A DNA stretch of 64,000 bases from Alphaproteobacteria bacterium (GCA_017308135.1 JAFKFM010000009.1:186001-250000), one strand, 5' to 3'. Counted from the stretch's first letter, positions 26,135 to 35,475 are shown. Translations and numbers: made by a program. The notes: generated by a model not told the origin, from the sequence alone.

Positions 26135-29100
26135 CTATTCGGCGTTGGGGGCCGCCGGAGTTGCGGGGGCCGCCTTGCGGAAGCGGCGGGAAAGCCCCCG
26201 CATCACGACGTAGAAAACCGGCGTCAGGAACAGACCGAAGATCGTCACCCCGATCATGCCCGAGAACACGGCCGTGCCCAGCGACTGGCGCATTTCGGCA
26301 CCCGGTCCCGTCGAAATCACCAGCGGCACCACGCCCAGGATGAAGGCCAGGGCCGTCATCAGGATGGGCCGCAAACGCAGACGGCAGGCTTCGACGACGG
26401 CGGCATGCGGGTCCTTGCCTTCGCCTTCCAGCTGGCGCGCGAACTCGACGATCAAAATCGCGTTCTTGGCCGCGAGGCCGACGAGCACGATCAGACCGAC
26501 CTGCACCAGGATGTTGTTGTCGAGCCCGCGGATCATCACGCCGAGCAGCGCCGACAGCACCGACATCGGCACGATCAGCACGATGGCGAGCGGCAAGCCC
26601 CAGCTTTCGTACTGGGCCGCCAGCGCCAGGAACACGAACACGACGGCCAGCGCGAATATGTAGATCGCGGTGTTGCCGACATTCTTTTCCTGATACGCGA
26701 GTTCGGTCCATTCGAAGCCGATGCCGGCGGGCAGATGTTGCGCCGCCGCCTGTTCGATCGCGGCGATCGCCTGACCCGAAGAAATGCCCGCAGCCGCGGC
26801 CTGGATCGGCACCGAGACATAGGCGTTGTAGCGCTGCACCAGATCGGGACCGGCCGAGTCCTTGATCTCGACCAGCGTGCCCAGGGGCACGAGATCGCCG
26901 GTGGCCGATCGCACCTTCAACCGCGCGATATCCTCGCGGTCGACGCGCTGCGAACGATCCGCCTGGGCGCGCACCTGATAGACGCGGCCGAAAGCGTTGA
27001 AGTCGTTCACATAGGCGGTGCCGAGATTGAATTGCAGCGTCTCGAAGATATTGCTGATCGGCACGTTCAGCATCTGCGCCTTGGTGCGATCGATATCGAG
27101 ATAGATCTGCGGCGTGCCGGCCGAGAACGTGGTGAAGATGCCCGCAAGGCCGGGCACGCGATAAAGCTGCCCGATGAATTCCTGCGCGGCCGTCAGCACG
27201 CGCCGGGAATCGTTGCCCGTGCGGTCCTGAAGCTGCAGCTTCAACCCGCCCAAGGCGCCGATGCCGGGAACGGCGGGCGGCGGAACGGCGATGACGAAGG
27301 CTTCCTCGATCTGCTGAAGCCGCCCGAACAACTGCCCGACGATGGCGTTGGCCGATTGGCCCTTCGCCACGCGTTCGGGGAACGGGTCCAGCCCCGCAAA
27401 CACGACCGCCCCGTTCGGCGCGTTGGTGAACGTGGCGCCCGAGAAACCCGCGAACGCGACCGAATCCTTCACGCCCGGCGTGGATTGGATGATCTCGCTC
27501 GCCTTGCGCACGACGGCGTCGGTACGCTCCAGCGAGGCGCCGTCGGGCAGCTGGATCGCGACGATCGCATAGCCGCGATCGAGCAGCGGAATGAAGCCGC
27601 GCGGCACCAATCCGCCGACATAGACGGTCAACGCCGCAAGCCCCGCATAGACGCCCAGCATCACGATCTTGCGGCGCGCGGCCCAGCCGGCCGAGCGCGC
27701 ATAGCCGTTGCCCATCTTGTCGAAGCTGCGGTTGAACACGCGCGCGAACCCCGCGCCTAAGCGGCCCAGCGGGCCCTTGGGAACGTGATGCGGGTCGTGC
27801 TTCTTCAGCAGCATCGCGGCAAGGGCCGGCGACAGCGTCAGGGAGTTGAACGCCGACAGAATCGTCGCCACGGCGATCGTGACGGCGAACTGGCGGTAGA
27901 ACGCCCCTTGCAGGCCCGGCACGAAGGCCGTGGGAATGAACACGGCGGCCAGCACGACCGCGATGGCGATGACGGCGGCACCGACCTCGTCCATCGTTTC
28001 GTGGGCGGCGTCGCGCGGGCTCATGCCGTTGGCGATGTTGCGCTCGACGTTTTCGACCACGACGATCGCGTCGTCGACGACGATGCCGATCGCCAGCACC
28101 ATGCCGAACAGCGTCAGCACGTTCAGATGGAAGCCGAACATCAGCATCACGGCGAAGGTGCCGATCAGCGACACCGGGATCGCCAGGATCGGGATGATCG
28201 CGGCGCGCCAGGATTGCAGGAAGATCAGCACGACCAGCGCCACCAAGATGATCGCTTCGGCCAGCGTCTTGTAAACCTCGTTGATCGATTCCTGGATGAA
28301 CTCGGTCGGGTTGTAGACGACCTGGTAGTCGAGGCCGACGGGGAAGTCCTTCTTCAACTCCGCCATTCGCGTCAAGATCGCGTCGGCCGTCGCCAGCGCG
28401 TTGGAACCCGGACGCTGGAACACCGCCAGCGCCACCGCCGTCTTGCCGTTGAGATAGGAATTGGTGACGTATTCCTTTGCGCCCATTTCGACGCGCGCCA
28501 CGTCGCGCAAGCGCACGATGCGCCCGTCGCCGCCCGCGCGCACGATCACCTCGCCGAATTGGCGCGGGTCCTCGAAACGGCCTTGGGTCACGATGGGGAT
28601 TTGGAACGACGCCCCTTGCGAGGGCGCGGTGCCGAGCGCACCGCCCGAAACCTGGACGTTCTGCTCGCGCAAGGCGCGCACCACGTCGCTGGCCGCAAGG
28701 CCGTAGCTCGCCAAACGGTCGGAATCGAGCCACACGCGAATCGCGTATTCGCGCGCGCCGAAGACCATCAGATCGCCGATCCCATCGATGCGCAAAAGCT
28801 GATCGCGCACGCGCAGGATCGCGTAGTTCGAGATATAGAGATCGTCGTAAGTGCCGTCGGGTGACAGCATGTGCACGACCATCATCAGGTCGGGCGAGCT
28901 TTTCTGCGTGACGACGCCAAGCTGGCGCACCGTATCGGGCAGACGCGGGGTCGCGATCTGCACGCGGTTCTGGACCAGCACCTGCGCGTTATCGAGATTG
29001 GTGCCGGGCTTGAACGTCACCGTCAGCGACATCGAGCCGTCGCCGGTCGCGTAGGAGGACATATAGAGCATGTCCTCGACGCCGTTGATTTCCTGCTCCA

Positions 29101-29299
29101 GCGGTGTGGCCACCGTCGCGGCGACGGTTTCGGCGTCCGCCCCCGGATAGGAGGCGCGCACGACGATCGTCGGCGGGGCGATTTCGGGATATTCGGCGAC
29201 CGGCAGCGCCTTGAACGCGACCGCGCCCAAAATCACCATGACGATCGAGACGACCGCCGCGAAGATCGGGCGGTCGACGAAGAAATGGGCGAAACGCAT
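26135..29299 (-). CDS. RND multidrug efflux transporter, inner membrane pump (HAE1/AcrB type)
   Basis: A 1054-residue protein of standard AcrB/MexB length. The N-terminus (MRFAHFFVDRPIFAAVVSI) is typical, as are PEIAPPTIVVRASYPGADAE, the proton-relay pair in IGIVVDDAIVVVENVER, and two large periplasmic loops after segments 1 and 7. It exports hydrophobic compounds with proton antiport as a trimer with the fusion protein encoded 3 bases upstream. No outer membrane factor gene is adjacent, so a TolC encoded elsewhere must be used. No dedicated regulator is next to it. Confidence 0.96.
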   Translation of the reverse strand: MRFAHFFVDRPIFAAVVSIVMVILGAVAFKALPVAEYPEIAPPTIVVRASYPGADAETVAATVATPLEQEINGVEDMLYMSSYATGDGSMSLTVTFKPGTNLDNAQVLVQNRVQIATPRLPDTVRQLGVVTQKSSPDLMMVVHMLSPDGTYDDLYISNYAILRVRDQLLRIDGIGDLMVFGAREYAIRVWLDSDRLASYGLAASDVVRALREQNVQVSGGALGTAPSQGASFQIPIVTQGRFEDPRQFGEVIVRAGGDGRIVRLRDVARVEMGAKEYVTNSYLNGKTAVALAVFQRPGSNALATADAILTRMAELKKDFPVGLDYQVVYNPTEFIQESINEVYKTLAEAIILVALVVLIFLQSWRAAIIPILAIPVSLIGTFAVMLMFGFHLNVLTLFGMVLAIGIVVDDAIVVVENVERNIANGMSPRDAAHETMDEVGAAVIAIAVVLAAVFIPTAFVPGLQGAFYRQFAVTIAVATILSAFNSLTLSPALAAMLLKKHDPHHVPKGPLGRLGAGFARVFNRSFDKMGNGYARSAGWAARRKIVMLGVYAGLAALTVYVGGLVPRGFIPLLDRGYAIVAIQLPDGASLERTDAVVRKASEIIQSTPGVKDSVAFAGFSGATFTNAPNGAVVFAGLDPFPERVAKGQSANAIVGQLFGRLQQIEEAFVIAVPPPAVPGIGALGGLKLQLQDRTGNDSRRVLTAAQEFIGQLYRVPGLAGIFTTFSAGTPQIYLDIDRTKAQMLNVPISNIFETLQFNLGTAYVNDFNAFGRVYQVRAQADRSQRVDREDIARLKVRSATGDLVPLGTLVEIKDSAGPDLVQRYNAYVSVPIQAAAAGISSGQAIAAIEQAAAQHLPAGIGFEWTELAYQEKNVGNTAIYIFALAVVFVFLALAAQYESWGLPLAIVLIVPMSVLSALLGVMIRGLDNNILVQVGLIVLVGLAAKNAILIVEFARQLEGEGKDPHAAVVEACRLRLRPILMTALAFILGVVPLVISTGPGAEMRQSLGTAVFSGMIGVTIFGLFLTPVFYVVMRGLSRRFRKAAPATPAAPNAE

Positions 29300-29302
29300 G
29301 GC

Positions 29303-30448
29303 TTACTTCGCCCCCTTGACCGGCGGCAGTTCGACCGGCTGCGGCGTGACCTTGCCGCCCGGACGCACGCGCTGCAGCCCGTTGACGACGACGGATTCCG
29401 AACCGTCGAGACCTTCACGCACGACGCGATAGCCGTCATGGCGGGGGCCCGGACGGATGAGACGCGGCGCCACCGACCCGTCGGCGGCGACGACCCACAC
29501 CAAGCGCCGGTCGAGATCGGAGACGATCGCTTCGTCCGGGATCAGCACGGCGCGATAGGGGTTGGAGCCGGGGACGCGCACGCGGCCGAACATGCCGGGG
29601 GCGAGGAAGATATCGCCATTGGGAACGCTGGCGCGCACGCGCATCGTGCCCGTGGCGGTGTCCAGGCGGGAATCCACGAAATCGATCGTGCCCTTGCGGG
29701 TCAGGTCCTTCTCGTCGGCCACGCCGATCAAGACTTCGATCTTGTTGGGCACGTCGCGCGGATTGGGCACGTTGCCCGTGCGGATCGTGCGCGTGTAGGC
29801 GAGGTAGGCGCGCTCGTCGATGTCGAAATTGAACTTGATCGGATCGAGCGACACGATCGTGGCGAGCAGCGTCTGATCGGCGGCGACGAGATTGCCTTCC
29901 GAGACGAGCTTGCGGCCGATGCGGCCGGCCATCGGCGCGCGCACTTCCGTGAAGCCGAGATTGAGGCGCGCACTTTCCAGTTCCGCGCGCAAACCGGCGA
30001 TATCGGCTTGGGCCTGGAGATATTGCTGGCGCGTCTGTTCGAGCTGACGCTCGGGCGCGTTGCCCGACCGCGCGAGGCGTTCGTAGCGCTCCATATCGGT
30101 GCGATAGAAATCGAGACGCGTTTGCGCCGCGTTCACGGCAGCTTGCGCGCGCGCATACGTCGCCTGATAGGTGCGCTTGTCGATGACGAACAGCAGATCG
30201 CCCTGCTTCACGATCTGGCCGTCGCGGAACGCGACCGATTCCAGATAGCCCGAAACACGCGCGCGCAGATCGACGGCTTCCGAAGCGTCGAAGCGGCCGA
30301 TGAATTCGTCCTGCTCGACGATGTCTTTGACGACGGGCTTGGCGACCGAAACCGGGGGCGGGCCGCCGGGGCCCATCTGCGCCGAAACCGGCGAAACAAA
30401 ACCGATCATGGCGACCGCCGCGGCCGCCAAACCATTCTTCAAACGCAT
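29303..30448 (-). CDS. RND efflux periplasmic adaptor (membrane fusion) protein
   Basis: A 381-residue adaptor with a Sec signal (cleavage after VSA near residue 24) and the usual order: beta strand FIGRFDASEAVDLRARVSG, lipoyl half DLLFVIDKRTYQA, alpha-hairpin (about 95-165), second lipoyl half VRAPMAGRIGRKLVSEGN and a beta-barrel. There is no lipobox, so anchoring is not by lipid. It links the pump encoded downstream to an outer membrane channel. The ATG at 30448 gives the signal peptide; an upstream in-frame start would place basic non-conserved residues before it. Confidence 0.95.
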   Translation of the reverse strand: MRLKNGLAAAAVAMIGFVSPVSAQMGPGGPPPVSVAKPVVKDIVEQDEFIGRFDASEAVDLRARVSGYLESVAFRDGQIVKQGDLLFVIDKRTYQATYARAQAAVNAAQTRLDFYRTDMERYERLARSGNAPERQLEQTRQQYLQAQADIAGLRAELESARLNLGFTEVRAPMAGRIGRKLVSEGNLVAADQTLLATIVSLDPIKFNFDIDERAYLAYTRTIRTGNVPNPRDVPNKIEVLIGVADEKDLTRKGTIDFVDSRLDTATGTMRVRASVPNGDIFLAPGMFGRVRVPGSNPYRAVLIPDEAIVSDLDRRLVWVVAADGSVAPRLIRPGPRHDGYRVVREGLDGSESVVVNGLQRVRPGGKVTPQPVELPPVKGAK

Positions 30449-30580
30449 GAAACCCCACCTCGAAACCCGCGCGAAATCGCGAACGGAAAATGCCGCCGCG
30501 CCACGCTGGTTCATGTCTGCATTATCGTGGGCGAAGAGATACAATGCTGCGGCGCGAACACAAGACCTACCGGAATACCA

Positions 30581-32134
30581 CTATCCTTTTATTGCCGCCG
30601 CGATCGCCGCCACCGGTGCCGCCCAATCACCCGCTAAGTGCTGGCGGTACAATCGTAAATTCGAATACCAGGGCGTGTCGCCGCGCGCCAGCATCCAGCG
30701 CCAGTCCGGCGCCGCCGATAATAAAATAAAACATGTCTTGCCCATCGCACCGGCCAAATGCGCGATCGATGTGCAAGGCGTAACGATGCAGTCCAGCGCC
30801 GCGACCAAGGCCGCCGTATCGTCCATGTCGCGCAATTCACCACCGCAATCGCGGAAATTCGCGGGCGGGGTCCAGCCATCCATGTCCGCGCGGCGGGGGC
30901 CGACCTGCAATCCGACCCATTCGACGTCCGGCACGTCGAACAACTTCAACAGCGGCTTCAACCCTGGCGAGCGCCAGCGGTCGCCGGGAAAATCCGGATT
31001 CCCGCCCCAAACGATACCGACGCGCTTCTTCGTCGCCGGTCCCAGCTTGGCACGCCAAGCGTCGATCTTCGCCGGATCGGCGAAGACGTAAGGAATATCG
31101 GCGGGCGCCGTGTCAGGAATTGTGCCGAAAACGCCGGGCAGATCGAGCAGCGGCGCTTCGGCGTCGAATGCGGGCAACGCGCCGCCTTGCGCGACGATCG
31201 CGTCGATGCCCTTGGTGCGCGCCAGCAGCGCCGTCAACGCGGGCTGAACTTCCAGCACCACGCGCCAGCCGCGATCCTTGGCGAGTGCGGCGTAGCGCAC
31301 GAACTGCAACGTGTCGCCCAGGCCCTGCTCGGCGCGCAGCAACAGCGTGCGCCCGTTGCCCGCTTCGCCGTTCCAGCGCGGCTTGTCGAACGACTTGGCG
31401 AACTTCGCTTGCGCTTGCGTCTTCCAGCGCCAGGCGAATTCGGCCCAGCCGCGTCGCCAATCGCCCGCGAGCAACGACGCGAATCCCAAATTGAAATGCG
31501 CATCCGCCCAATCCGGCGCGAGTTTCAGCGCGCGTTCGTAACTTGCGATCGCGGCGCCCGTATCGCCGGCCATGCGGTCGGCATTGGCGAGGTTGAAATG
31601 CGCCAGCGGATCTTGCGGCGCCATGTCGGCGGCGCGGCGCAACAGCGAGCGCGCTTCGACCAAACGCCATTCGTCGATCAGCAGGGCTGCGAGATTGGCG
31701 CGCGGCGGCACCGATTGCGGCTCGGCCGCGATGACTTCGCGGTAGAGCGCTTCGGCATCCGCGTTGCGGCCCAGTTTGCGCGCGACATTGGCGAGGTTGA
31801 ACGCGATACCGGCATGGCCGGGCGCGAATTCGCGCGCCACGCGCATCGCCGTTTCGGCTTCGACCAGCATATTCGCGCGTTCGAAGGCGAGGCCCATATT
31901 CGCGTGGACCAGCGGATTTTTGGGATCGAGCGTCGCGGCCTTGCCGAACGCGACGAGGGAAGCGGTCTGATCGCCGGCTTGGCTTGCCGCCACACCGTAA
32001 TCGAGCAGCAGATCGGCGTCGTTCGGATTTGCGTCCGACAGCGCGCGCAAGACCGGGACGGCCAAATCGGGCCGGCCGCGCGCCATGTCGGCGCGGGCTT
32101 TATCACGGGCGGCTGTCGAATCGGCGGTCGTCAC
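30581..32134 (-). CDS. TPR protein with glycosyltransferase-like C-terminal domain
   Basis: A 517-residue protein. Residues about 10-235 form at least six tetratricopeptide repeats (for example LVHANMGLAFERANMLVEAE and AHFNLANADRMAGDTGAAI). The C-terminal half has LLLRAEQGLGDTLQFVRYA, KRVGIVWGGNPDFPGDRWRS and ALDCIVTPCTSIAHLAGAMG, matching the heptosyltransferase-like domain commonly fused to TPRs. A role in glycan or flagellin modification is possible, but it lacks nearby glycan genes. The start is a GTG; no ATG lies near. No signal peptide. Confidence 0.87.
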   Translation of the reverse strand: MTTADSTAARDKARADMARGRPDLAVPVLRALSDANPNDADLLLDYGVAASQAGDQTASLVAFGKAATLDPKNPLVHANMGLAFERANMLVEAETAMRVAREFAPGHAGIAFNLANVARKLGRNADAEALYREVIAAEPQSVPPRANLAALLIDEWRLVEARSLLRRAADMAPQDPLAHFNLANADRMAGDTGAAIASYERALKLAPDWADAHFNLGFASLLAGDWRRGWAEFAWRWKTQAQAKFAKSFDKPRWNGEAGNGRTLLLRAEQGLGDTLQFVRYAALAKDRGWRVVLEVQPALTALLARTKGIDAIVAQGGALPAFDAEAPLLDLPGVFGTIPDTAPADIPYVFADPAKIDAWRAKLGPATKKRVGIVWGGNPDFPGDRWRSPGLKPLLKLFDVPDVEWVGLQVGPRRADMDGWTPPANFRDCGGELRDMDDTAALVAALDCIVTPCTSIAHLAGAMGKTCFILLSAAPDWRWMLARGDTPWYSNLRLYRQHLAGDWAAPVAAIAAAIKG

Positions 32135-32160
32135 GCGACCGACGATACCAGCCCCGCCCT

Positions 32161-32204
32161 ATAAAAAGAATCGCCCGGCATCGGTCCGCGAAATGCCGGG
32201 CGAT
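32161..32204 (-). terminator. Intrinsic terminator of the small exported-protein gene
   Basis: A 12-bp stem ATCGCCCGGCAT/ATGCCGGGCGAT with an 11-base loop is followed, on the minus strand, by TCTTTTTAT. It starts 15 bases after the stop at 32220. Confidence 0.9.
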
Positions 32205-32219
32205 CTTGGCGAGAAGAGC

Positions 32220-32447
32220 TTACTTCGCCGCCGGGGCGGCCGTACCGGTCGTGACCTTGTTCGCGTCGCGGCGCTCATGCGCCTTCGTCGCCTTCTCCGC
32301 CTTCGCGGCTTCGGCCTTCGCGGGGGCTTGCGTGGTCTGCGCGGGCTTGGCGGGCGTCGCGGGGACGGCCGGGGTCGCGGTCTGCGCGAAGGCGAGAGCC
32401 GGGACCATCATCGAAACGGCGAGCGCCACGGCCAAAGTCTTCTTCAT
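32220..32447 (-). CDS. Small exported Ala/Pro/Lys-rich protein
   Basis: A 75-residue protein with a clear Sec signal (MKKTLAVALAVSMMVPALA, cleavage after FAQ region near residue 21). The mature part is low complexity: Pro/Thr/Ala repeats, then a Lys/Glu/Ala-rich helix with KAEAAKAEKATKAHERRD. No enzyme motif. It has a strong terminator and probably its own promoter, so it may be abundant. Similar small cationic periplasmic proteins are usually of unknown function. Confidence 0.75.
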   Translation of the reverse strand: MKKTLAVALAVSMMVPALAFAQTATPAVPATPAKPAQTTQAPAKAEAAKAEKATKAHERRDANKVTTGTAAPAAK

Positions 32448-32588
32448 CGGTTTCACTCCTGCGACCGGCGGCATGATCGCCGCCGTCGTCAGGACAAAGC
32501 GCGACGGCGCAGCACTATTCCGGGTTTTTGCGGCGGGATATTTCGCACGACGCGGCGGAATAAGACGACCCGGATCGCGTTTCGCGGC

Positions 32589-32789
32589 TTACGCGAAAAA
32601 GTCGTACGTCTTGCCTTGGCCGAATTCGACGATTTCCGGCGCGTTGATGCGCGGGCCTTCGAAGAACGAGCGCGGCGTCCATGGCTGATTGTTCTTCAGC
32701 ATCGCGATGATGCCGGCCTGATAATCCAGGCTCATGAACGCCGTCGAATTGGAATCGCCCCCCACGCTGGGGGCCCCCGAGATGGCCAT
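32589..32789 (-). CDS. Small hypothetical protein
   Basis: A 66-residue protein starting MAISGAPSVGGDSNSTAF, with LDYQAGIIAMLKNNQPW and a C-terminal GQGKTYDFFA. No signal peptide, membrane segment or known motif. The ATG at 32789 is preceded by GAGGGAG at proper distance, and codon choice is in line with neighbours, which supports it as real. It lies beside a gene-poor stretch and may have a long 5' leader that contains a strong hairpin. Family unknown. Confidence 0.55.
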   Translation of the reverse strand: MAISGAPSVGGDSNSTAFMSLDYQAGIIAMLKNNQPWTPRSFFEGPRINAPEIVEFGQGKTYDFFA

Positions 32790-33769
32790 GATTCTCAAAC
32801 TCCCTCGTCACGGGCGTTCTCGCCCAACGAACGTAGAATAACATAAGCGCCCTCGCCGCTCCAAGAGCCGCTAACAGCCTGTTTTTCTGGCAAAAACGGC
32901 GGACCCCGCCCCTCGCCGAACCCAGGGGTTCGCGCGAGCCTTGGCGGGGCCCTTCGTTTTTTGGGGGAGCGGCCGCTTGCCGTTCGGCGTCGGGCCGGTC
33001 CCGCCCACCCGGGGCTTCAAGCCTCGGGCGTTGATGCTCGGCTCTTCGCGTTTCCGTCACCGCCCTGCCCTGGCGGGGCCGCCTTCCGGCCGAAACCGGG
33101 GGCGGCGCGCGACGTCGTCGATCCGGATGCGTGTCGCGTCAAGACGCGAGGCTTTTCCAAACCGATCCGGTCGCGCCGGACATCGATCGCCGGCGTGTGG
33201 TTGCCGAACGGCATCGCCCGACATTCGAACCGCCATCGCGCGCCGGAGATCCGGCACATGACCGGTTTTCGAACGGGGGAGGACGGTGCGCCCAGCCTCC
33301 GTCGCCGTCATGTTTCCGGACGCCCAAGCCTGTCGGGCCGAAGCGCGGGAACGATGCGGCGTATATGGACGGCCGATCATGATCCGAACATTCGAACTCC
33401 GATCGGGCGACTTCCAGTCACGGCTTCGCCGACGAGCGTGCGCGAGGCAGCCAACGACATCGCGTCAGCGCGAAACGCGCGCAGCCCCTGCGAAGAGCGG
33501 AACCTGAAATCAACCGCCGGAAAATCAAACGCCGGATACGATACCGGCCGTCACGTGAACTTCGGTGGAGTCATGTTGTTTTCGAACACCTCCCCGTGAA
33601 TGGCATGCGCGCCGTGAACACGCTGCCGATACCTGCCGTTCTCCCTTCGCGGCGTGTATTTCCGCCTGATATCCGAACGCGGCAGGCGGCGTTCGAACAT
33701 GCGTGGAATATAGCCCAAATGGGGCTTTCTGTGGAGTCCGTAGATTCGCGGATGTGGATAAACGCGCCG
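32790..33769. other. Gene-poor stretch of about 1 kb
   Basis: No reading frame here looks coding: the candidates are Arg/Ser/Pro-rich products typical of random GC-rich sequence, and none has a plausible start signal. The stretch holds a nested hairpin (32903-32949), an inverted repeat TCGCGTC-AA-GACGCGA (33134-33149), five copies of TTCGAAC (33224, 33268, 33391, 33581, 33692) and one perfect DnaA-box match (TGTGGATAA at 33753). It may hold a non-coding RNA, decayed genes or protein-binding sites. Confidence 0.5.
32903..32962 (+). terminator. Orphan nested hairpin followed by T run (plus strand)
   Basis: CCCCGCC (32904-32910) pairs with GGCGGGG (32943-32949), CTCG with CGAG inside it, and CGAACCC with GGGTTCG at the tip. 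After CCCTTCG come six T. It looks like a plus-strand terminator, yet no plus-strand gene ends here; on the minus strand a T5 run follows 8 bases beyond the stem. Confidence 0.5.
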
Positions 33770-34225
33770 TCAGATTTCGCGCGACATGAAGGTCGATGCG
33801 GGGTCCGGTTTGTAGCCTTCGAACGGCGCGCACACGACGAAGCCGCGCGTCGCGTACATCGCGCGCGCCGGCGCGAAGTAATCCCAGGATCCGGTTTCCA
33901 GCGACACGCGCTTGAAACCCATCGCACGCGCTTCGCGCAGAATGTGATCGAGCATCGCGCCGCCCACACCTTGGCGGCGCGCGGGCGCCGCGACGTGCAT
34001 CGACTTCACTTCCGCGTGGCCATCGTCGATGCGCTTCAATGCGCCGGTGCCGAGCAAATTGTCGTCGCGCCACACCGACCAGAAGCGAATGCCCGGCCGC
34101 TGCAAGCCCGAAACGTCGAGCGCGTGCGCGCAGCCTTCCACCGTATTCGCGCGGCCCATCGCGATATGATGTTCGAGCAAGGCGACGACGCGGGCATCGT
34201 CGAGCCCGCCTTCCACGATACGCAT
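33770..34225 (-). CDS. GNAT family N-acetyltransferase
   Basis: A 151-residue protein with the GNAT core: VKSMHVAAPARRQGVGGAML contains the acetyl-CoA loop (Arg/Gln-x-x-Gly-x-Gly/Ala), followed by ILREARAMGFKRVSLETG and the aromatic WDYFAPARAMYATRGF segment. Substrate unknown. It follows the XRE-cupin regulator gene by 2 bases, so the regulator may control it or the pair acts together. The downstream edge adjoins the gene-poor stretch. Confidence 0.88.
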   Translation of the reverse strand: MRIVEGGLDDARVVALLEHHIAMGRANTVEGCAHALDVSGLQRPGIRFWSVWRDDNLLGTGALKRIDDGHAEVKSMHVAAPARRQGVGGAMLDHILREARAMGFKRVSLETGSWDYFAPARAMYATRGFVVCAPFEGYKPDPASTFMSREI

Positions 34226-34227
34226 CT

Positions 34228-34800
34228 TTATTCCCCCGTATCGGCGATAACGGCATAGCGCGCGCGCTTGCGCGACGGATTGCGGAACACGAGCTTGGCG
34301 CCGAACGCCATCGTCATACGGTCGCCCGCGTTCAAGCGATGCGTGGCACCGCCGGTTTCGATTTCGAGCGTGCCTTCGAGCAGCCAAACATGCTGACCGC
34401 GCCCCGCGTAGCGGCGATTGTCGAGTGTCACGCGGGCGCCGGCCGGAAATTCGATCTCCACGATCGACGCGCGCGGCCCCAGATCGGCGGGCGCGATTTC
34501 GCGCCGGCGATAGCCGGTCGCCGGATCGCGCCACAGCGGATGCTCGCCCGCGCGGCGCAAGGGGGCGGGCGTTGCGGGTGCCGCGGCCACGAGTTCGGAC
34601 AAGGTGACGCCCAAGCCGCCGCACAGACGCACGAGCAATTGCGCCGTGGCGCTCGATTGCGCGCGCTCGATCCGCGACAGCATCGCGCGGCTCACCCCCG
34701 ACGACGCGGCCAGATCGTCGAGCGTCAAGCCCTTGGCGGCGCGCAAATTCCGCACGCGCGCGGCGATTCGGTCGTCGATGTCGGTGCCGGCCTCTCTCAT
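34228..34800 (-). CDS. XRE-family transcriptional regulator with cupin domain
   Basis: A 190-residue protein. The N-terminal helix-turn-helix (about 15-68) reads LTLDDLAASSGVSRAMLSRI, and the C-terminal cupin (about 110-185) includes GRGQHVWLLEGTLEIETGG and RLNAGDRMTM. This architecture is typical of regulators that sense a small metabolite and control adjacent genes. It sits between DUF1203 (30 bases upstream) and a GNAT gene (2 bases downstream). Sensed ligand unknown. Confidence 0.92.
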   Translation of the reverse strand: MREAGTDIDDRIAARVRNLRAAKGLTLDDLAASSGVSRAMLSRIERAQSSATAQLLVRLCGGLGVTLSELVAAAPATPAPLRRAGEHPLWRDPATGYRRREIAPADLGPRASIVEIEFPAGARVTLDNRRYAGRGQHVWLLEGTLEIETGGATHRLNAGDRMTMAFGAKLVFRNPSRKRARYAVIADTGE

Positions 34801-34830
34801 ATCTTAAACTTACATTCCAATATCCAAGAG

Positions 34831-35298
34831 TCAAGCGCGGTCGATCCGGGCGGCGAAGCAGCCTTGGCGCGCGTAATGCGCATGCAGATAGGCGGCCGCC
34901 GGATCGGCGAACATCCGCGCGATCAGATCTTCGAGCGCCGCGCCCTCGGTCACGTCGGCGGCGATCATCATGCCCGCCGCATCGAACGCGCGCACCGACA
35001 GCAAGCGCCGGCGCATCGCGTCGGGCACGTCGTCCGTCCGGTCGTAGGTCTCGATCGCCCCTTCGCGCACGAAAATCGCATGCGTCGCGCGGAACGGCGT
35101 GTCGGCGGGCTGGTGCATATAATTGAGCAGCAGCGCATGGCCGCCGACTTGGATGTCGCGCAATTCGACCCGATCGGGAAACCCCGGATCGGCGTCGACT
35201 TTCTTGCGGACGACGCCGCGCGCGGCCAGTTCGGCGTCGGAAAGTCCGTAGAGCGGAATGAACGCGGCGGGCGCGAGGCCGGTGATGCGGAAGGGCAC
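34831..35298 (-). CDS. DUF1203 family protein
   Basis: A 155-residue protein whose FRITGLAPAAFIPLYGLSD, RKKVDADPGFPDRVELRDIQ and LLNYMHQPADTPFRATHAIF segments match DUF1203, a family of unknown function that recurs beside small regulators in proteobacteria. No signal or membrane segment. It may be first in an operon with the XRE-cupin and GNAT genes, and is divergent from tctB. Confidence 0.88.
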   Translation of the reverse strand: MPFRITGLAPAAFIPLYGLSDAELAARGVVRKKVDADPGFPDRVELRDIQVGGHALLLNYMHQPADTPFRATHAIFVREGAIETYDRTDDVPDAMRRRLLSVRAFDAAGMMIAADVTEGAALEDLIARMFADPAAAYLHAHYARQGCFAARIDRA

Positions 35299-35475
35299 GG
35301 TAACCTCCAGGTTGACGGTGCCGAACCCTGACCGGGCTTTCGCACTGCACCCACCCGATGCTTGCGCGGTTGCATCGAAAAAACGTCCGCACGGTGCCGA
35401 GACACCATGTTTCGTATGGAATTCGCGCGGGCGACCCGATAGAAACCGTCAACAAACCTCCGGGGAGGTCGCGTC

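Noticed and set aside
26132..27760. Plus-strand frame of 542 codons opposite the RND pump
   Set aside because: Asp/His/Arg repeats typical of antisense reading of GC-rich genes; the pump is unmistakable.
32515..33060. Minus-strand frame of 181 codons across the edge of the gene-poor stretch
   Set aside because: Arg/Gly/Pro-rich product with no motif; it competes with the better supported 66-codon gene in another frame.
33753..33761. Chromosome replication origin
   Set aside because: A single perfect DnaA box without box clustering, AT-rich unwinding region or origin-linked genes is insufficient.
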